51,841 nucleotides of DNA from a virus: the IMG/VR virus record IMGVR_UViG_3300050006_001381, positions 1 to 51,841 of that record; one strand, 5' to 3'. Positions within the stretch are counted from its first letter, which is position 1; the number at the start of each line of letters is the position of its first letter. The position numbers and the translations under genes are program-made. The notes below the pieces were generated by a model, which saw only the letters and a program-made list of their open reading frames with translations, searched no databases and was not told the DNA's origin. Positions 48,271-51,841 of this stretch are shown here, piece after piece.

Positions 48271-49601
48271 TACGCGGCCCGGGGCACCAGGACGATGGTG
48301 TCGTCCTTGGCGATGGTGAACATGTCCTCGGCGGCGCCGAGCAGGGAGGTCAGGTCCGCGGTGGAGGCGTCGGGGATCGTCAGCCGACGGGTGAGGCCGG
48401 CGCCCACGAAGGTCACGGTGACCTCCGAGGTGCGGACCAGGTTGAAGGACACCTTGCCTGCGGCGTTGGTCTTGACGATCAGGTCGTCCCCCAGCACGGC
48501 TCTCGTCGAGCGGATGGTGGGCACGAAGTTGTTCTGCACCCGGACCTCGAGGTCCTTGATGGGCACGCCCTTGAGGTCCACGAAGGAGCCGGAGACCAGG
48601 CACAGGTCCGCCGCGGCGAGCGGAGTCCCCACATCCCAGTCCGGGACGAGCTCGGTGACGAGGAACTGCAGGATGTTGGGGTTGGCGTCCCCCGACGCCA
48701 GTAGACGCTCGTCTGCGACCGTGTGCTCGAGGTTGTTGACCGAGTACACCTTGGCCGTGTCGAGGGGGTCGCGGATGGTGAAGATGTACGTGAGCAGATC
48801 GGCGTTGAAGTAGGCCTTGCCGCTGCCGTCCGTCGTCGTGGACAGCAGCTTGATCCCCGTCGCCTTCTCGGTGGCGATGACGTCCAGGTCGGGCTGCACC
48901 ACCTCCGTCAGGGCGTCCAGGACCGTGATGGTGACCAAGCGGTCCCCGATCCCGGCGCCGACGGCCGCGGCGACGTCGAAGGTGAGCGAGACGGAGGTCT
49001 GGGCATCATCCAGGTTGATCGTGGCGTACCACTTGTCCGTGTAGGTCCCCGCCTCGTCCAGCTTCGTGCCGTCGGCGATGATGTAGTAGACCCCGACCTT
49101 CACCTTGACGATGTTCGGAGCCACGACCGTCTGCAGGATGGCCGAGCCGTTGGTGGACAGGTCCAGGATCTCGACCTTGTCGATCGAGTCCGGGTCGAAC
49201 AGCGCGCCGGTGACGGAGTTGCGGTACTCCGCGTACAGGATGACGTCATGGTTCGTGATGGCCGAGGGGCGCTCCTTGAACGACGGCCCCGCCTCCACCA
49301 CCACGATCGACGCGGTGAAGTCCGTGTCCGCGTCGCCCTCCTCCTCCTCGATCGTCCACTTGTCGAAGTAGGTCCCGCCTACGTCGAAGCTGGCCTTGGC
49401 AGCGGTGATCTCGTACTGGCCGGTGGCCAGCTCGGTGACGGCGGCCGTGAGGATCTCCTCGAGCTCGGTCACCCCGTTGGTGTCGAGGATCTGGACCTTC
49501 TTGACCTTGAAGACATCCAGGTACTCGCCGCTGATCTTACGGAAGTGCGCCCGGAGGACGATGTCCTGATCGACGGTGGCGGTGGCCCGGGTGACTGCCA
49601 T
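48270..49601 (-). CDS. Ig-like virion protein
   Basis: A 443-residue beta-rich protein from ATG 49601 (TGATG overlap). Two related repeats in the first half each contain a DI/VILRAHFRKIS- or VILYAEYRNSVTG-type strand and a GTYFDKW or GTYTDKWY strand, so the domain is duplicated. The C-terminal half has ADLCLVSGSFVDLKGVPIKD, shared with the 314-residue protein downstream. It is probably a tail- or capsid-decorating protein built from Ig-like domains. Confidence 0.68.
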   Translation of the reverse strand: MAVTRATATVDQDIVLRAHFRKISGEYLDVFKVKKVQILDTNGVTELEEILTAAVTELATGQYEITAAKASFDVGGTYFDKWTIEEEEGDADTDFTASIVVVEAGPSFKERPSAITNHDVILYAEYRNSVTGALFDPDSIDKVEILDLSTNGSAILQTVVAPNIVKVKVGVYYIIADGTKLDEAGTYTDKWYATINLDDAQTSVSLTFDVAAAVGAGIGDRLVTITVLDALTEVVQPDLDVIATEKATGIKLLSTTTDGSGKAYFNADLLTYIFTIRDPLDTAKVYSVNNLEHTVADERLLASGDANPNILQFLVTELVPDWDVGTPLAAADLCLVSGSFVDLKGVPIKDLEVRVQNNFVPTIRSTRAVLGDDLIVKTNAAGKVSFNLVRTSEVTVTFVGAGLTRRLTIPDASTADLTSLLGAAEDMFTIAKDDTIVLVPRAA

Positions 49602-50215
49602 CAGACTCCTCCCATCACCACGCTGGCGGTGTACTTCGCCGTGACCGTCACGGTCCCTCCGCCGTCAGCCACGTTGAAGGTCTGCTCGGTGAAGTTCAGA
49701 TCGGCCCGCGACACCATGATCTTGTAGCCGTTGGCGATGGCCAACGGAAGAGTGGCCTGCCCGAGACCATCGACGTGACCCGTCAGCACCCTCGTCCCCG
49801 AGGAGGAGCGGACCACGTAGCTGCAGTTGGGCGCCCCGGTGGCGTTGGGCAGGTTGACCTGCAGGTTGACGACCTCGGTGGAGGCGGCGTCGGGGATGGT
49901 ATGCAGGACGTCGTGCTCGACGGAGAACCGCAAGGTGCCCGCGGCATACTCCATGACGACCAGGATCTCTCCGGCCGTGTCGGCGAGGTAGGCGATGACG
50001 TAGGTGCCGTTGCCGTCGACCTCCTTGACCTTGATCTCCCCGGCCGCGGGGTCGTTGGCGTCGTCGTCGAGCAGGGAGATCGCGACGTTGGCCCCGTTGG
50101 CGGCCATCTTCGCCGCGAAGTCGGATGCGGTCAGCCCCGTGACACGGGAGTACCCATCCCCTGCGAAGGGGACGAAGTAGTCCTGGCGCACCGTGTCGAC
50201 TCGGATCTGGGCCAT
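49601..50215 (-). CDS. Small Ig-like virion protein
   Basis: A 204-residue beta-rich product from ATG 50215. The start QIRVDTVRQDYFVPFAGDGY and SRVTGLTASDF match the opening of small phage tail proteins. The middle is strand-rich (GTYVIAYLADTAGEILVVME). The second half (PNCSYVVRSSSGTRVLTGHV, then KIMVSRADLNFTEQTF) is another Ig-like unit. It is the first of three adjacent Ig-type genes. The 40 bases upstream (50216-50255) hold no gene. Confidence 0.64.
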   Translation of the reverse strand: MAQIRVDTVRQDYFVPFAGDGYSRVTGLTASDFAAKMAANGANVAISLLDDDANDPAAGEIKVKEVDGNGTYVIAYLADTAGEILVVMEYAAGTLRFSVEHDVLHTIPDAASTEVVNLQVNLPNATGAPNCSYVVRSSSGTRVLTGHVDGLGQATLPLAIANGYKIMVSRADLNFTEQTFNVADGGGTVTVTAKYTASVVMGGV

Positions 50216-50255
50216 GGGCGCATGGTACTACCGAGGCCACCACCGAGCCAGGACC

Positions 50256-50420
50256 CTAGTTTGGCTCCCCCTTCGGGGTCCACGTGATCAGCTTGGCCTC
50301 CCGAGAGGCGTCCACCTTCTCCAGATGCTCCCCCAGGGCCCTGTGCATGGCCCGCAGGTGCAGAATCGGGGTGAGGGCCGTGGTCACGATGGGGAGCACG
50401 ACCTCCCCGTCGTCGCTCAC
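50256..50420 (-). CDS. 54-residue unknown protein
   Basis: GTG 50420 overlaps the previous stop (GTGA); the frame ends at TAG 50256. The sequence VSDDGEVVLPIVTTALTPIL followed by HLRAMHRALGEHLEKVD is one helix with a charged end. Exact coupling and coding bias support it. Function unknown. Confidence 0.58.
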   Translation of the reverse strand: MSDDGEVVLPIVTTALTPILHLRAMHRALGEHLEKVDASREAKLITWTPKGEPN

Positions 50421-50524
50421 CGGGGGCTTGCCCCCGGAGGGATCAGGGCGAACACGAGGTGCGAGTCCCCGGAGAGGGGGTTGGACGACACCTGGAAGAT
50501 GTTGAAGTAGAAGGGGGCGCTCAC
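50417..50524 (-). CDS. 35-residue unknown protein
   Basis: GTG 50524 overlaps the stop of the membrane protein gene (GTGA) and its own TGA overlaps the next GTG. The peptide has SAPFYFNIFQVSSNPLSGD and a hydrophobic end (VFALIPPGASP). Too short to classify. The chain of GTGA overlaps on both sides argues that it is translated. Confidence 0.5.
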   Translation of the reverse strand: MSAPFYFNIFQVSSNPLSGDSHLVFALIPPGASPR

Positions 50525-50877
50525 AGCAGGCGCTGCGTGACGAGGTACCCGATGAAGCCGATCGTCGAGGAGGCCAGCGCCGACGCGACCACCAACAGCA
50601 CGCACAGCACAGGGGTCGGCGAGCTCCCCAGCTCCTGGAGCGCCAACAGGCCCGCGCCGCCCAGGACGAGACCGGACCACGTGCCCACGCAGAAGGCGCA
50701 GTCGAACAGCTCGTAGAAGAACCCCTGGACGGGGTTGCGCTCCTCGTTGTCCTCACCGCCCCGGAGGAGGTTCCGGGGCCGGTCGAAGATGGTGGCGTAC
50801 TGGATCATGAAGGTCAGGCCGAAGCTGGCGAAGGGGTACGCCAGTCCTGCCAGGAGGGCTACGATGATAGGGGTCAT
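50521..50877 (-). CDS. Small membrane protein with CxxC, DUF1360-like
   Basis: A 118-residue product from ATG 50877. Three hydrophobic stretches (IIVALLAGLAYPFASFGL, SGLVLGGAGLLALQ, VLCVLLVVASALASSTIGFI) surround DCAFCVGTWSG, the 'C-x-x-C-x-G-x-W' signature of DUF1360-type membrane proteins (also found in phages and sporulation loci). Role unknown. Confidence 0.62.
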   Translation of the reverse strand: MTPIIVALLAGLAYPFASFGLTFMIQYATIFDRPRNLLRGGEDNEERNPVQGFFYELFDCAFCVGTWSGLVLGGAGLLALQELGSSPTPVLCVLLVVASALASSTIGFIGYLVTQRLL

Positions 50878-50883
50878 TGGTGC

Positions 50884-51249
50884 CTACTTGCGCTTGAGTG
50901 GGTTCTTGATCTTGCCGAGGACGCCCTTCTTCCTGTCCGAGGGCTCGGGCACACCGCAGCACGCCTTCCTGGCCCCGTCCTTGAGCTGCTCCTTCATGGG
51001 GGCCATCTCCTCGCCGGGACCCAGGGACTCGAAGCTCTGCCCGGGCTCGAACCTGCATGCCAAGGTGACGGGGACGTCGTACATGTTCAGCGCGTTGTTG
51101 AGCGAGACCTCGAGGCGCTCCACCTCCGCCCGGTCCTCCATGGAGAGCGGGCGCCGCTTGCGGTGCAGGGTCTGGACATACAGCTCGATGGCGTCACCCA
51201 TGGGCAACGTGTCGGTCTGCTGCTTACGCCGCTTCCCCATCTTCGCCAC
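50884..51249 (-). CDS. Unknown basic protein
   Basis: A 121-residue product. GTG 51249 overlaps the upstream stop (TAGTG). The N-terminus is basic (KMGKRRKQQTD), the middle helical (MEDRAEVERLEVSLNNALNM), and a Cys pair (ACCG) precedes a lysine-rich tail (KKGVLGKIKNPLKRK). Function unknown. It is co-translated with small late genes. Confidence 0.62.
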   Translation of the reverse strand: MAKMGKRRKQQTDTLPMGDAIELYVQTLHRKRRPLSMEDRAEVERLEVSLNNALNMYDVPVTLACRFEPGQSFESLGPGEEMAPMKEQLKDGARKACCGVPEPSDRKKGVLGKIKNPLKRK

Positions 51250-51446
51250 TACTCTTTCTCCACCACCTTCAGTGGCCTCGGCGCAGTTGACGCCTTGAAC
51301 ACCATCTCGCCGTTTGGGCCGAGCATCTTGTAGAACATCAAGGGGTCACCATCGCCACTCAAGCCGAACTTCCTCTCAAGCCAGAACTTCTCGGCGGGGC
51401 CTTCCACGATGATGACGATCTCGTCGTCTCCGATGGCCAGCTTCAT
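51249..51446 (-). CDS. Small unknown protein
   Basis: A 65-residue product from ATG 51446 (overlapping the previous stop, ATGA). The sequence KLAIGDDEIVIIVEGPAEKF followed by PNGEMVFKASTAPRPLKVV suggests a small beta fold. No recognised family. Longer readings to 51491 are shadows of the upstream gene. Confidence 0.6.
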   Translation of the reverse strand: MKLAIGDDEIVIIVEGPAEKFWLERKFGLSGDGDPLMFYKMLGPNGEMVFKASTAPRPLKVVEKE

Positions 51447-51733
51447 GGCAAGAGCCCTAATCCTCGGGCCTTGACGTTCACCTGCTCCCACTCGCTGAGT
51501 CGGGGAGCCTTCTCGCCGGCGTTGACCAGCGCCTGGCAGGTCGCCAGGGACGTGATGATGTCGACCTTTGAGTAGCGGACGGTGCGCTCGATCCTGGATT
51601 TGTCCACGGTCACCGCCTGGCCCGACACGTCAGACGCGCCCCTCGGGTCGTGCGTGTACCGCCATTGCGGCACCGCCAGCTGCTCGCCGTCCACGTAGGC
51701 GTTCGCAAGGTCCAGGTGATCCGTGTATCCCAT
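51443..51733 (-). CDS. Small unknown late protein
   Basis: A 96-residue product from ATG 51733 with GGAG eight bases upstream. It begins MGYTDHLDLANAYVDGEQ and has a strand-rich middle (QAVTVDKSRIERTVRYSKVD). It follows the fibre-like gene at the window edge by 11 bases. Function unknown. Confidence 0.62.
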   Translation of the reverse strand: MGYTDHLDLANAYVDGEQLAVPQWRYTHDPRGASDVSGQAVTVDKSRIERTVRYSKVDIITSLATCQALVNAGEKAPRLSEWEQVNVKARGLGLLP

Positions 51734-51744
51734 CGAATGCGCTC

Positions 51745-51841
51745 CTAGGCGTCGAAGGTGACAACCTTCCAGGCCGTGCCGTTGTAGAACTCCAGGGCGG
51801 TGCCGTTGAGCCGAAGCTGGCCCGTGGCCGTCGCCCCGGTT
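51745..51841 (-). CDS. C-terminal end of a fibre-like virion protein (truncated by window)
   Basis: Only the last 31 codons before TAG 51745 are visible. GQLRLNGTALEFYNGTAWKV matches the common 'G-x-x-R-x-N...LEFYNGT-x-W' ending of phage tail and fibre proteins. The start lies beyond the right edge. Confidence 0.6.
   Translation of the reverse strand, partial: TGATATGQLRLNGTALEFYNGTAWKVVTFDA

Noticed and set aside
1-51841. tRNA genes, integrase/att sites, insertion sequences
   Set aside because: None recognised by reading both strands; a tRNAscan or Infernal run on the window would be decisive.

Overview
The window is a 51.8 kb piece of a high-GC tailed double-stranded DNA bacteriophage. 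Real genes have G or C at nearly every third codon position, genes are packed head to tail with 1-4 base stop/start overlaps, and no bacterial housekeeping, integrase, rRNA or recognisable tRNA gene is seen. A long baseplate J-like protein and a gp25-like wedge protein point to a contractile (myovirus-type) tail. The DNA polymerase, primase, helicases, recombinase and single-strand binding protein point to a largely self-sufficient, probably virulent phage. The host cannot be named from the sequence. Strong AAGGAGG-type ribosome sites and frequent AGG and GGG codons only suggest a high-GC bacterium.

There are three blocks. (1) Bases 1-4503, leftward: the start of the head module, with a portal protein that runs off the left edge, two unrecognised or structural proteins, and a leader gene behind a good leftward promoter (4527-4556). 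(2) Bases 4616-23241, rightward: the early/replication block. It opens with a Cys-rich small protein and an XRE-type regulator that follows a perfect palindrome. An SF2 helicase, a family 4 uracil-DNA glycosylase and a run of small unknown genes come next. A 180-base leader with two hairpins and a promoter precedes a DnaB-like helicase, DnaG-like primase, zinc-rich SSB-like protein, family A DNA polymerase, HD phosphohydrolase, RecA-like recombinase, three nuclease-type genes (Hjc-like, Cas4/RecB-like, RusA-like) and small SAP/Rho-N-like proteins. A textbook terminator (23256-23287) closes the block. (3) Bases 23286-51841, leftward: the late block. Read in its own direction, it runs from a truncated tail-fibre-like end, through small membrane and unknown genes, Ig-like virion proteins, baseplate proteins and two paralogous tail fibres, to a membrane/lysis-like cluster. 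One small zinc-ribbon gene (36885-37115) faces the opposite way inside it.

The most unusual signals are these. The RecA reading frame carries a Cys/His N-terminal segment and a 150-base stretch where the coding signal jumps to another frame and back. A late gene has been broken by a perfect 25-base tandem duplication. A short N-terminal motif (roughly S/A-Y-x-D-E-M-x-K-L) recurs on otherwise unrelated late proteins and may be a virion-targeting tag. A PKD domain is split by an inserted module. Cys-rich, probably zinc-binding motifs occur on about a dozen proteins, including the portal and the SSB-like protein. Terminase, major capsid, sheath, tube, tape measure and endolysin were not seen and presumably lie outside the window.
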